From: Lolium rigidum
Taxonomy: Eukaryota; Streptophyta; Magnoliopsida; Poales; Poaceae
NCBI RefSeq assembly: GCF_022539505.1
Contig: NC_061511.1
Location: 38,615,144-38,679,143, forward strand
Length of the DNA: 64,000 bases
Direction of reading: 5' to 3'
Part shown: positions 52,001-61,755 of the stretch, in pieces
Numbering within the stretch: the stretch's first letter is position 1
How the letters are laid out: the number at the start of each line of letters is the position of its first letter
Notes under the pieces: generated by a model
What the model saw: only the letters and a program-made list of their open reading frames with translations
The model's database searches: none
Told to the model about the DNA's origin: nothing
Position numbers and translations under genes: made by a program

Positions 52001-52754
52001 TACTGCATACCCCGCCTTATACTCCCACCACACGCAATCCCATGCATTCGTATGTGACATTTTGCAGAATGATATTTCGGCTGGCCTTCGGTGTAGACTA
52101 ACCAATGCAGCGACCCAGCAACTTGCCTCTCTCTCTATTCTGCTGCAGGGTGTACACCTCAATGACGATCAGGACGAGCGGAAGATGCTAGATGGAACGC
52201 CCTTCTCCGTCAAAGCAGCGTACATGCACATACAAGGCCAACTCCAGGACCCAGATGCCGCACACATTTGGAACTCAAAGGTGCCAAAGAAAATCAAAGT
52301 CTTTGGGTGGCTACTACACCTTGATAGGATCAACACACGAGCCAACTTGATGCACAAGCACATCATCACGTTGCAAGAATGCCCGCGCTGCCAAGCCCCA
52401 ATTGAAGACCGCTCGCACCTCTTCTTCCACTGCCCCGCCGCGGCAGCAATATGGAGCCGCATCGCCATTACCCCAAATGTTAGCTCCTTCTCGGATATAT
52501 GGGCCACGCCACTACCTCCCAACCTTCCAGCCTCCATATGGAACTCCGTCGCCCTCGCCATTCTCTGGAAGATCTGGGACGCAAGAAACGCCAAGGTTTT
52601 CAGAGCAATCGACCAGTCACCGGCGACAACACTTAGCAACATTATTGCTGATTTCACTTTGTGGTCTCACCGCTTCAAGAAAGCGGATATGAGGGTACAC
52701 GCCGACCTGTGGCGTGACTACCTCTCCCTATGTAACCAACATAACAATTCTTGA
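49023..52754 (+). CDS. LINE ORF2: endonuclease, reverse transcriptase and C-terminal zinc finger
   Basis: This enzyme nicks target DNA and copies the LINE RNA onto the nick. The 1243-residue frame has an apurinic-type endonuclease (about residues 50-285: ASWNIRGLND, SLLQETKL, VTNVYAP, WIILGDFNLM, CVSDHVPIV), so the catalytic Asn, Glu, Tyr, Asp/Asn and Asp-His are present. The reverse transcriptase spans about 490-780 (ASPGPDGFGPGFYRKFW, NPNQTGFITGRCISENF, LRQGDPLSPYLF and the catalytic VLQYADDTLII). A zf-RVT domain lies near the C-terminus (CPRCQAPIEDRSHLFFHC, about 1120). Start 49023 gives a leader of 46 residues unlike the family; the ATG at 49161 (MLNLSFLIASWN) is a more usual start. No frameshift or stop interrupts it. 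Confidence 0.92.
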   Translation: MYSHYMSLHPHICNHIYGCYYENAGTTYIPRLPRLLSPNLGAHDYSMLNLSFLIASWNIRGLNDIDKCKDVLAELTDLKPSISLLQETKLNACDRIKAKSFLPHLCDQFEILPSIGTRGGMITAFSSRLFNLQSTKRSAYTLTIALHSHLSPSEIWVTNVYAPTEHTLKQSFLDELKSIAPTAAIPWIILGDFNLMRFSTDKNNNNFRQTEADSFNNTINSLSLIELPLLDRAYTWSSNRQNPTLQKIDRAFINLEWANTFPNSSISSLTRCVSDHVPIVAAISTSVPRPAFFRFETYWASHQACRNIVHDTWAAPQSNTDVGRGLISNLKKTRFALKTWRRSLLPPHLAETNCKLVMSYLDLIEEHRQLSRPELSLRHVLIRTLRRALRSRVDHWKTRSKIKFAIDGDENTKYFHICASNQLRNNKISIIEQNGAEFSNHAQKTDILTSYYTQLLGTTSNPSWHFHLHDLYQPIPQLLRHLDDPFSSDEITAAFFGMNATASPGPDGFGPGFYRKFWSTVKPKILDLFQQFHNGQIDLDGLNRAYMILIPKKENARTPDAFRPISLQNCPIKAIAKTLTNRLQKIIPILVNPNQTGFITGRCISENFVFAADILNCCHKRKAPTLLIKLDFRKAFDSVNWDSLIKILNLRGFPPKFVSWIQSLLASGKTAVLVNGVPGNWINCKVGLRQGDPLSPYLFITVADVLQQLIISACSHGLLAHPLLDNTPCPVLQYADDTLIIVRATPTAAQNIKEILHNFALATGLTINFEKTTLVPMNIPSDLATSVASTLGTHISSFPRTYLGLPLAATKLPASAFQPIIDSCDRYLAGWCANLLSKGGRLVLLSAVLDALPTYFMSSFLIPASVLKTIDARRRAFFWTAEETCTGSQCLVAWDKLCVPTTRGGLGAKNLKAQNVCLLLKFCFKFLHSQNLPWKQWILSQTTTPLTDSNPSYLTKIVAKHLDTLLQITTCIANNGHSVLFWHDKWLLPETLATAYPALYSHHTQSHAFVCDILQNDISAGLRCRLTNAATQQLASLSILLQGVHLNDDQDERKMLDGTPFSVKAAYMHIQGQLQDPDAAHIWNSKVPKKIKVFGWLLHLDRINTRANLMHKHIITLQECPRCQAPIEDRSHLFFHCPAAAAIWSRIAITPNVSSFSDIWATPLPPNLPASIWNSVALAILWKIWDARNAKVFRAIDQSPATTLSNIIADFTLWSHRFKKADMRVHADLWRDYLSLCNQHNNS

Positions 52755-52809
52755 TGCAATATATTCAGGTGGGGATCCTCTCCCCCCCGGTGAAAGCTTC
52801 AAAAAAAAA

Positions 52810-53463
52810 TCCAAGAAAAGAAAGTTTTATAGTACATAGAGGATGACATGCGGGTCCCATTTAGCAGCAGCGGTATCACCGTTTGAGAGGCGGCAGGGGA
52901 TCGAAAAAAAGGCAAGTGACCAAATATGAGGTGCCAAAAAAACTCCAAGAAAAGAAAGTTGATTGCACATAGAGGATGACATGCGGGTCCCATTTAGCAG
53001 CAGCGGTCTCAACGTTTCCAAGGCGGCAAGGGATCAAAAGAAAAAGGAAGTAGCCGGAAATCGGGGGTCAAAAAAATCCAAGAATAGAAAGAATTTTGGT
53101 TCATAGAGGATGACATGCGGGACCCATGATCCCGCATCGTAAACGGCTCGATCGGAGAACGTTGAACGAGATGGCGCGATCGAGAAAAAAACAATGCCGA
53201 GAGGCTGCCATCCGGGCCCTACATCCCTCGGCGGTGCGGATTTGCGTTGACTCGGCCGGCGAACCCGAGATTTCGAGATGCACCACGTCCCGGGCCACCA
53301 TACGCGACGTTTTGGCCGCTTTCGTCGGGCTAGGTGGCCTCAAAAACGAGAAAAAAAAAGTTTTGACATGCACCACGGAGGGACCCAAAATCGTCGGCCA
53401 TGGTACACCAGCAACCACGGCGCGACTTCAACTTCGTCGGCCATGGCAACTTTTCTTGTAGTG
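52810..53463 (-). mobile_element. CACTA transposon III, end fragment with subterminal tandem repeats
   Basis: The right end at 53463 reads CACTACAAGAAAAGTTGCCA on the minus strand, a CACTA terminus, followed inward by two CCATGGCCGACGA repeats (53391-53402 and 53434-53445). Further in, a unit of about 120-145 bp containing AGAGGATGACATGCGGGWCC occurs three times, near 52840, 52970 and 53105. The intact LINE's poly(A) abuts the first unit. The remainder of the element is not seen, so it is truncated or lies beyond the LINE. No coding part is present. Confidence 0.7.
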
Positions 53464-53676
53464 CAGGGACGTGATCTTGAAGTAGGTTTTTGCGGATTGC
53501 CACTAGAGCAGTTAACTAGTACCTGATCCGTCAGATGAACTAGCCCCAACTACCATTATCCCTGTACAATATAGAAATTTATGTGAAGAAATATAGAAAA
53601 GTTAAAGTTGTCGAATAAAAATAAACAGTGGAGATTTTCCCTGATTCTACGATTCAAGCAAAATCTCGGGGGCTAC
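53464..53676 (+). other. 3' part of a Ty3/gypsy interior with polypurine tract
   Basis: AAATCTCGGGGGCTAC at 53660-53676 immediately precedes an LTR and acts as the polypurine tract, so this element reads on the plus strand. The rest of its interior lies left of the CACTA fragment or has been deleted. Confidence 0.65.
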
Positions 53677-54062
53677 TGACATAGGCATCCCCAATGGGCC
53701 TGCCAAAGATAGTACCCGGGGTTTACTGAAGGCCCACTACCCGAAGAATAAGAAGATTCGGGAGCCCAAGATATTATTAAGGAAAGTTAGAGTTGTAATA
53801 GGAAGTGTTATTTGTAATCTTGCGGGATGAGTTAGAAACCTTCCCGGACTCTGTAATTTGTACAACACGAATCCCTCGGCTCCGCCTCCTATATAAGGGG
53901 GAGTCGAGGGACGAAGAAAGGATCGAATCATTGTTTTAGCAAACCCTAGTTCTTACATCGTCGAGTACTTTTCGGCTGAAACCTTCGAGATCTACTTGCC
54001 CTCTACATCCAACGAAACCCTAGTCTACAACCTGTAGGCATTGACAAGTTAATACCTTGTCA
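53677..54062 (+). repeat. 3' LTR of a Ty3/gypsy element, 386 bp
   Basis: The LTR runs from TGACATAGGCATCCCCAATG to AATACCTTGTCA. A TATA-type box (CTATATAAGG at about 53890) followed by a leader is visible. It interrupts the left LTR of the next element: the bases after 54062 continue the sequence found at about 59380 in that element's other LTR. Confidence 0.8.
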
Positions 54063-54369
54063 CCTGGGCCGCGCCGCCCTGGTGTGTGGCCACTCCGTGG
54101 CCCCACTTCGTCTCTCCCCCGGTCTTCTGGAAGCTTCGTGGAAAAATAGGACACTGGGCGTTGATTTCGTCCAATTCCGAGAATATTTCCTTACTAGGAT
54201 TTCTGAAACCAAAAATAGCAGAAAACAAGAATCGGCTCTTCGGCATCTCGTTAATAGGTTAGTGCCGGAAAATGCATAATAATGACATATAATGTTTATA
54301 AAACATGTGAGTATCATCATAAAAGTAGCATGGAACATAAGAAATTATAGATACGTTTGAGACGTATCA
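54063..54369 (-). repeat. 3' LTR remnant (minus strand) of the non-autonomous gypsy element
   Basis: It matches 59375-59681 and ends GAGACGTATCA. Several substitutions and a small indel near 54222 separate the copies. About 1.3 kb of its left part is missing. Confidence 0.88.
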
Positions 54370-54386
54370 AGCATCCCCAAGCTTAG
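54370..54386 (-). other. Polypurine tract
   Basis: AAGCTTGGGGATGCT on the minus strand directly precedes the 3' LTR. Two further copies of the same sequence lie at about 56264 and 56322 within the interior. Confidence 0.8.
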
Positions 54387-56972
54387 TTCCTACTCGTTCC
54401 GAGTAGGTAAACGATAACAAAGATAATTTCTTAAGTGACATGCTATCATAATCTTGATCAATACTATTGTAAGCACATGTAATGAATGCAGCGATCCAAA
54501 GCAATGGTTAATGTAATGAGTAAACAACTGAATCATATAGCAAAGACTTTTCATGAATAATACTTTCAAGACAAGCATCAATAAGTCTTGCATAAGAGTT
54601 AACTCAGAAAGCAATAGATTCATAGAAAAGGCACTGAAGCAACACAAAAGAAGATTAAGTTTCAGCGGTTGCTTTCAACTTGTAACATGTATATCTCATG
54701 GATAATTGTCAACATAAAGTAATATAATAAGTGCAATATGCAGGTATGTAGGAATCAATGCACAGTTAACACAAGTGTTTGCTTCTTGAGATGGAAGGAA
54801 GTGGGTAAACTGACTGAACAATAAAAGTAGAAGAAAGGCCCTTCGCAGAGGGAAGCATTGATTGCTATATTTGTGCTAGAGCTTTTATTTTGAAAACAAG
54901 AAACAATTTTGTCAACGGTAGTAATAAAGCATATGTATCATGTAAATTATATCCTACAAGTTGCAAGCCTCATGCATAGTATACCAATAGTGCCCGCACC
55001 TTGTCCTAATTAGCTCGGATTACCTGGATTATCATCGCAATACATATGTTTTAACCAAGTGTCACAATGGGGTACCTCTATGCCGCCTGTACAAAGGTCT
55101 AAGGAGAAAGTTCGCATTGGATTTCTCGCTTTTGATTATTCTCAACTTAGACATCCATACCGGGACAACATAGACAATAGATAATGGACTCCTCTTTAAT
55201 GCATAAGCATTTAGCAACAAATAATGTTCCCATATGAGGTTGAGGATATTTGTCCAAAACTGAAACTTCCACCATGAATCATGGCTTTAGTTAGCGGCCC
55301 AATGTTCTTCTCTAACAATATGCATACTCAAACCATTCAACTCATGGTAAATCACCCTTACTTCAGACAAGACGAACATGCATAGCAACTCACATGATAT
55401 TCAACAAAGAAATAGTTGATGGCGTCCCCAGGAACATGGTTATCGCTCAACAAGCAACTTATAAGAGATAAGATGCATAAGTACATATTCAATACCACAA
55501 TAGTTTTTAAGCTATTTGTCCCATGAGCTATATATTGCAAAGATAAAGAATGGAAATTTTAAAGGTAGCACTCAAGCAATTTACTTTGGAATGGCGGAGA
55601 AATACCATGTAGTAGGTAGGTATGGTGGACACAAGTGGCATAGTGTTTGGCTCAAGGATTTTGGATGCATGAGAAGTATTCCCTCTCGATACAAGGTTTA
55701 GGCTAGCAAGGTTGTTTAAAGAAAACACAAGTATGAACCGGTACAACAAAACTCACATAAAAGACATATTGTAAGCATTATAAGACTCTATACCGTCTTC
55801 CTTGTTGTTCGACCTTTACTAGAAAATATCTAGACCTTAGAGAGACCAATTATGCAAACTAAATTTTAGCAAGCTCTATGTATTTCTTCATTAATAGGTG
55901 CAAAGTATATGATGCAAGAGCTTAAACATGAGCACAACAATTGCCAAGTATCACATTATTCAAGATATTATACCAATTACCACATGTAGCATTTTCTGTT
56001 TCCAACCATATAACAATTTAACGAAGCAGTTCAACCTTCACCATGAATATTATGAGTAAAGCCTAAGGACATATTTGTCCATATGCAACAGCGGAGCGTG
56101 TCTCTCTCCCACACAATGAATGCTAGGATCCAACTTTATTCAATCAAAACAAAAACAAAAACAAACATACGCTCCAAGTAAAGCACATAAGATGTGATGG
56201 AATAAAAATATAGTTTCACTAGAGGAACCTGATAATGTTGTCGATGAAGAAGGGGATGCCTTGGGCATCCCCAAGCTTAGACGCTTGAGTCTTCTTGAAA
56301 TATGCATGGATGAACCACCGGGGCATCCCCAAGCTTAGAGCTTTCACTCTCCTTGATCATATTGTATCATCCTCCTCTCTTGATTCTTGAAAACTTCCTC
56401 CACACCAAACTCGAAACAAACTCATTAGAGGGTTAGTGCATAACCAAAAATTTCACATGTTCAGAGGTGACACAATCATTCTTAACACTTCTAGACATTG
56501 CACAAAGCTACTAAAAGTTAATGGAACAAAGAAATACATCTAACATAGCAAAACAGGGAATGCGAAATAAAAGACAGAATCTGTCAAAACAGAACAGTCC
56601 GTAAAGACGTATTTTTCTGGGGCACCAGACTTGCTCAAATGAGAAAACTCAAAACTAATGAAAGTTGCATACATATCTGAGGATCACGCACGTAAATTGG
56701 CATAATTGTCTGAGTTACCGACAGAGACTACTGTACAAATTCGTGACAGCAAGAAATCTGTTTCTGCGCAGTAATCCAAATCTAGTATCAACTTTATCGT
56801 TAAAGACTTTACTTGGCACAACAATGCAATAAAACTAAGATAAGGAGAGGTTGCTACAGTAGTAACAACTTCCAAGACTCAAATATAAAACAAAGTACTG
56901 TAGTAAAATAATGGGTTGTCCCCCATAAGCGCTTTTCTTTAACGCCTTTCAGCTAGGCGCAGAAAGTGTGTA
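54387..56972. other. Non-coding interior of the non-autonomous gypsy element
   Basis: About 2.6 kb of AT-rich sequence without credible frames lies where pol would be. CATCCCCAAGCTTAG-type tracts recur at 56264 and 56322, close to the end of the gag ORF. Confidence 0.6.
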
Positions 56973-57833
56973 TCAAGTGTTATCAAGAGATAAAGCATTA
57001 GCATTCTTACCAGGGGCTTTGCACCTACCCTTCTTACTCTTTGGTTTAGGGAATATATGATGGCATCCAGGTATGGAGGAACTTAGAGTGCCTTTTTCCA
57101 CATCTATGATTGCTCCGAAGAGCTTTAGCAGGGATTTTTCAAGTGTGATTTGTCCTGTACCTACACATTCAATAACGAGATAATCAGTGGATACCGTTTT
57201 TCCAAGAAGGTTTGTGAATACTCCTTCAGCTATTCCCTTGGGAATTATAACAGAGTTATCAATGAGAGTTATTCCTTCTCCTCCTTTGGTAAGTCCCCAG
57301 AGTGTCAAAGATTTATAAATACTTTCAGGCATAAGGCAAAATTCAGTCATAATATCACAACGAGCATCAAAATTTTTACCATCAATAGTAACTTTAATAG
57401 TGGGGTCCCACATTGATGGTTCAGAGTTTATTGGAACATAATCATAATGCTCACGAATCCGACCATACCCTTCTTTTAAGCAAGATACATTTGTCTCAAG
57501 AGTGTTCAATCTATTATAAATACTAACAAGGGATGGATCATAATTATTAGTGGAACTAGATGATGCAACCAATTTCTTTATGGCATTAAAAGCTTGATCC
57601 CCATCACAGTGAAGGAAATCTCCTCCCACTACAGCGTCTAAGGCATATCTATAACGAAGAATAAGCCCAAAATAAAAATTACTAAGAAGCAAACTTAGCG
57701 TCATTTTAGGTTCAGTTTTACTATAAGAATCAAAAATTCTAGACCAAGCTTCTTTAAAACTCTCTTCACCTCCTTGTTTAAAAGTGAAAATTGATTCCTC
57801 AGGTGATAAAGTAACAACTACAGGACTAGTCAT
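56973..57833 (-). CDS. gag fragment fused to a protease-like domain (non-autonomous gypsy ORF)
   Basis: The product has 286 residues. The N-terminal third is gag-like (ESFKEAWSRIFDSYSKTEPK, then LSNFYFGLILRYRYALDAVV), the assembly protein of Ty3/gypsy particles. The middle (about residues 95-135) looks like a helical linker. The C-terminal half follows the layout of a plant gypsy aspartic protease domain (VTIDGKNFDARCDIMTEFCL, MPESIYKSL, VIIPKGIAEGVFTNLLGK, TDYLVIECVG, LEKSLLKLFGAIIDVEKGTL). The catalytic motif, normally of the D-(L/T/S)-G-A type after the first strand, is CDIMTEF here, so protease activity is unlikely. The frame is open from ATG at 57833, about 210 bp inside the primer site. 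Nothing downstream encodes RT, RNase H or integrase. Confidence 0.85.
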   Translation of the reverse strand: MTSPVVVTLSPEESIFTFKQGGEESFKEAWSRIFDSYSKTEPKMTLSLLLSNFYFGLILRYRYALDAVVGGDFLHCDGDQAFNAIKKLVASSSSTNNYDPSLVSIYNRLNTLETNVSCLKEGYGRIREHYDYVPINSEPSMWDPTIKVTIDGKNFDARCDIMTEFCLMPESIYKSLTLWGLTKGGEGITLIDNSVIIPKGIAEGVFTNLLGKTVSTDYLVIECVGTGQITLEKSLLKLFGAIIDVEKGTLSSSIPGCHHIFPKPKSKKGRCKAPGKNANALSLDNT

Positions 57834-58039
57834 GATAATAAAAATAAGGTAAATGCAAGTAACTAATTTTTTTTTGTGTTTTTAATATGGCACACAAGAT
57901 AGTAAATAAAGTAAAACTAGCAACTAATTTTTTTGTGTTTTATTTTAGTGCAGCAAACAAAGTAGTAAATAAAAGTAAAGCAAGACAAAAACAAAGTAAA
58001 GAGATTGGAGGTGGAGACTCCCCTTGCAGCGTGTCTTGA

Positions 58040-58060
58040 TCTCCCCGGCAACGGCGCCAG
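58040..58060 (-). other. Primer binding site (TGGCGCCGTTGCCGGGGA)
   Basis: The minus strand reads TGGCGCCGTTGCCGGGGAGA about ten bases inside the LTR. This is a standard primer site of a large group of plant Ty3/gypsy elements. Confidence 0.9.
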
Positions 58061-58069
58061 AAATTTACT

Positions 58070-59681
58070 TGCTGCGCGTAGTTGACGTATGTCTTTCCGT
58101 TCAACACGCGACCGTTGGGAACCCCAAGAGGAAGGTGTGATGCGTACAGCAGTAAGTTTTCCTCAGTAAGAAACCAAGGTTTATCGAACCAAGTAGGAGC
58201 CAAGAAGCACGTTGAAGGTTGATGGCGGCGGAGTGTAGTGCGGCGCAACACCGGGGATTCCGGCGCCAACGTGGAACCTGCACAACACAACCAAATTACT
58301 TTGCCCCAACGTGACGGTGAGGTTGTCAATCTCACCGGCTTGCTGTAACAAAGGATTAGATGTATAGTGTGGAAGATGATGTTTGCGAGAAAACAGTAGA
58401 ACGAGTATTGCAGTAGATTGTATTCGATGTAAAAGAATGGACCGGGGTCCACAGTTCACTAGAGGTGTCTCTCCCATAAGATAAATAGCATGTTGGGTGA
58501 ACAAATTACAGTTGGGCAATTGACAAATAAAGAGAGCATAACAATGCACATACATGTTATGATGAGTAGTGTGAGATATAATTGGGCATTACGACAAAGT
58601 ACATAGACCGCTATCCAGCATGCATCTATGCCTAAAAAGTCCACCTTCAGGTTATCATCCGAACCCCCTCCAGTATTAAGTTGCAAACAACAGACAATTG
58701 CATTAAGTATGGTGCGTAATGTAATCAACAAATACATCCTTAGATATAGAATTGATGTTTTATCCCTAGTGGCAACAGCACATCCAAAACCTTAGAGGTT
58801 GTTGTCACTCCCCCAGATTTAATGGAGGCATGAACCCACTATCGAGCATAAGTACTCCCTCTTGGAGTTACAAGCAATGACTTGGCCAGAGCCTCTACTA
58901 GCAACGGAGAGCATGCAAGATCATAAACAACACATAGATAGATTGATAATCAACATATCATAGTATTCATTATTCATCAGATCCCAATAAACGCACATGT
59001 AGCTTTACAAATAGATGATCTTGATCATGTTAGGCAGCTCACAAGATCTAACAATGATAGCACAATGAGGAAAAGACGACCATCTAGCTACTGCTATGGA
59101 CCCATAGTCCAGGGGTGAACTACTCACACATCAATCCGGAGGCAACCATGGCGGTGTAGAGTCCTCCGGGAGATGATTCCCCTCTCCGACAGGGTGCCGG
59201 AGGCGATCTCCTGAATCCCCCGAGATGGGATTGGCGGCGGCGGCGTCTCTGGAAGGTTTTCCGTATCGTGGCTCTCGTTACTGGGGCTATCTTCGATGAA
59301 GGTTTAAGTAGGCGAAGAGGTAGGTCAGGGGGCCTCACGGGGGCCCCACACCACAGGCCGGCGCGGCCAGGGCCTGGGTCGTGCTGCCCTGGTGTGTGGC
59401 CACCCCGTGGCCCCACTTCGTCTCTCCCCCGGTCTTCTGGAAGCTTCGTGGAAAAATAGGACCCTGGGCGTTGATTTCGTCCAATTCCGAGAATATTTCC
59501 TTACTAGGATTTCTGAAACCAAAAACAGCGAGAAAACAGACAACTGGCTCTTCGGCATCTCGTTAATAGGTTAGTGCCGGAAAATGCATAATAATGACAT
59601 ATAATGTGTATAAAACATGTGAGTATCATCATAAAAGTAGCATGGAACATAAGAAATTATAGATACGTTTGAGACGTATCA
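58070..59681 (-). repeat. 5' LTR (minus strand) of the non-autonomous gypsy element, 1612 bp
   Basis: On the minus strand it starts TGATACGTCTCAAACGTATC and ends CGCGCAGCA. Minus-strand frames of 60-170 codons inside it show no domain. GTCGG at 59682-59686 would be the right target duplication, but the left copy is lost. Confidence 0.82.
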
Positions 59682-61755
59682 GTCGGCACGGGTGAGTACG
59701 TGTGCATGGAAGTGTTTGTGAGCGTCTGCGTCGTAGTGTATTCTGAAAAAAATCGTTTTGAAGGTGTAAATATATGTATTATTCGTAGAAGCTGGCTGAT
59801 GATGAACATGCTACGTGCTAGGTGTTGGTGGTGGCTCGCATTTTCTGTTGCAGCAGGATGTTGGTGCATGTGCCCTACACGGATGGGTTGGGCCGCTGGT
59901 CCTCCTCCGCCAGCGCAGCAGGCCGATGGTATCGCCCTGGACGCATCCTGGCCGTCCGTTGAGATCGGTCAGAAGGGACGCGCGTGGTGGCAATATAAAC
60001 AATTTAGAAACCCTAGTTCTAATATAAACAAGAATGTTGATCTCGTTATTTTATGTGATCACCCTAAATTAGTTTCAATCCTAAAACCCTAGGGGTTTAT
60101 CCCATGTGATCATATAAACTTCACCTTTACCTATAGAATCTTAATAAGAAACAAATGAATGCATGCTCAATATCTACTAAAATAAAACCAACTCACATGA
60201 AGTCATCATTCCATGTTTTCATTCTTAAATAAACCCTATATAATCCACTAGTGCCACTTAGGTGCAAACCCTAGCTTGTTACTCTCATATTAACACCATT
60301 GACCTCCATCTCTAAATACCACACCATTGGAATCAACCTCAACCATCATACCCTAGTAGAACCATGTTTAGCTTAAACATGCCAACACTTGCTGCATATG
60401 GACCCATCTTACTTAGTAACCAACTAGTCCCTATTAATAAACTAAATGAATCTTATAGTAAACCCTAGAAGCACATAGCTCCTATTTGTAGTAGCCCTTG
60501 TTCTTTATGAAACATGTTCTTCAAAAGTTATTATTTTGAAGTAAATATCCAGCAAACCATAACAACAAATAATTCTTACTTGAAATACTTATTATTTCTT
60601 AATTAATCTGTTCTTCAAAAGTTATTCTTTTGAAATATAATAAGTAAGCATGAACCATGCACTATAATACTTAACACTAACAATTACTCTTTACATGTTA
60701 TGCAATCACTATTCTTTTGTGTGTATGATTGTTATGATACCTTATATCACTTGTTTATGCTATTCATATCACAAAATCCTAATAAGAATCTTGTTTGAGA
60801 ACCATTCCAAAATTGAAACACACCTTAAAGAAATCTTTACAACTCACCAATCCTAAATCATCGAAATTAGGTTACACTCAGGACGATTGCATCGCATACA
60901 AACATTATAGCATCTTCGTCAGTTCTTTAAACATTGTCCTTACCGGACGATGATGGTATTTCAGAATTTGGAGTTACCACGTATCGAAGTTTTTGCCTGC
61001 ATAATCTTGCAGTCAAGAAAGGCAAGTTCATCACTTGCTCGTGTCATTTGATTATTTTTTATCAAATTATATGCAAAGTACTATACTTATCACTCCTACA
61101 GTGAAAATCAAAACATTACTTTACAATTATGAATATGACTATGTGGTGAGAAATGGAACCATGGTATGTGTTGATGGTCGAGGTTCCATTGCAAGGGTTC
61201 TACTTATTTAGGACTAATCACCAATGCCGTCTAGTGATTCTAGCGCCGTACATTTCGCGTTATCCATGAGATCTATAATGACTCTAGGGAAGTCAACTGT
61301 ATCTTTTCCCTCTCGCATACCAACGGACTAGTGATAAGGGTTGCCTGGATCAGTCTATCTATTGGTAAAGGTGAGGACAGTGGTCCGGAACAGTCTACCA
61401 ATAGATATAGGAGAGGGCAGACTTATTAAAGGTCTATGATGGATTTTAAGGGTTGTCCGGGTTAGTCTATCTATCTTTACTATTATATTCGAGTTCGGGA
61501 TGGTGTCACTTTGATGTCAAACATTCGGAAGATCCCAGCCATTCATCATATTATCCAACGTCAAATTAGGTCCAGTGTCCCGCAATCATAATCACAATCA
61601 AGGTAATTAATCACAATCATGTCCTTGATTGAATGAGCATGCGTTTCCTTGATTGATTTTTAATGGGTAATTAATCACAATCATAGTACACCCAAATTTA
61701 TCCGCCCCACACAATCACAATCAAGGTAATTAATCACGGTATCAAATCAAGGTAA
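59682..61755. other. AT-rich intergenic with scattered short repeats, no gene
   Basis: No coding domain is recognised. GTTCTTCAAAAGTTATT followed by TTTTGAA is present at about 60508 and 60610. AGTCTATCTATTGGTA-type motifs recur in both orientations near 61340-61480. CACAATCAAGGTAATTAATC recurs between 61590 and 61740. The 60.0-60.5 kb part has several AAACCCTA stretches and may be an old LTR. Confidence 0.45.

Larger units (their letters stand above)
44776..52809 (+). mobile_element. Full-coding L1-type LINE retrotransposon with both ORFs open
   Basis: ORF1 (44984-48892) and ORF2 (49023-52754) are both uninterrupted, separated by 130 bases. The 3' end is a short untranslated region with GGTGGGGATCCTCTCCCCCC and a poly(A) run at 52801-52809. 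The 5' end lies somewhere between about 44760 and 44984; no target duplication matching the sequence after the poly(A) (TCCAAGAAAAGAAAG) was found to the left. Intact coding frames suggest a recent insertion. It is the only element in this window with an apparently complete protein set. Confidence 0.88.
54063..59681 (-). mobile_element. Non-autonomous Ty3/gypsy retrotransposon (TGATACGTCTC LTR family), left LTR truncated
   Basis: The right LTR (58070-59681) and the remaining 307 bp of the left LTR (54063-54369) match with a few percent difference. The interior of about 3.7 kb has a primer site beside the right LTR and a polypurine tract beside the left one, so it reads on the minus strand. 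Only one ORF, gag plus a protease-like part, is present (56973-57833); reverse transcriptase and integrase are absent. The left LTR was cut by the insertion of the plus-strand gypsy element ending at 54062. Confidence 0.88.
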
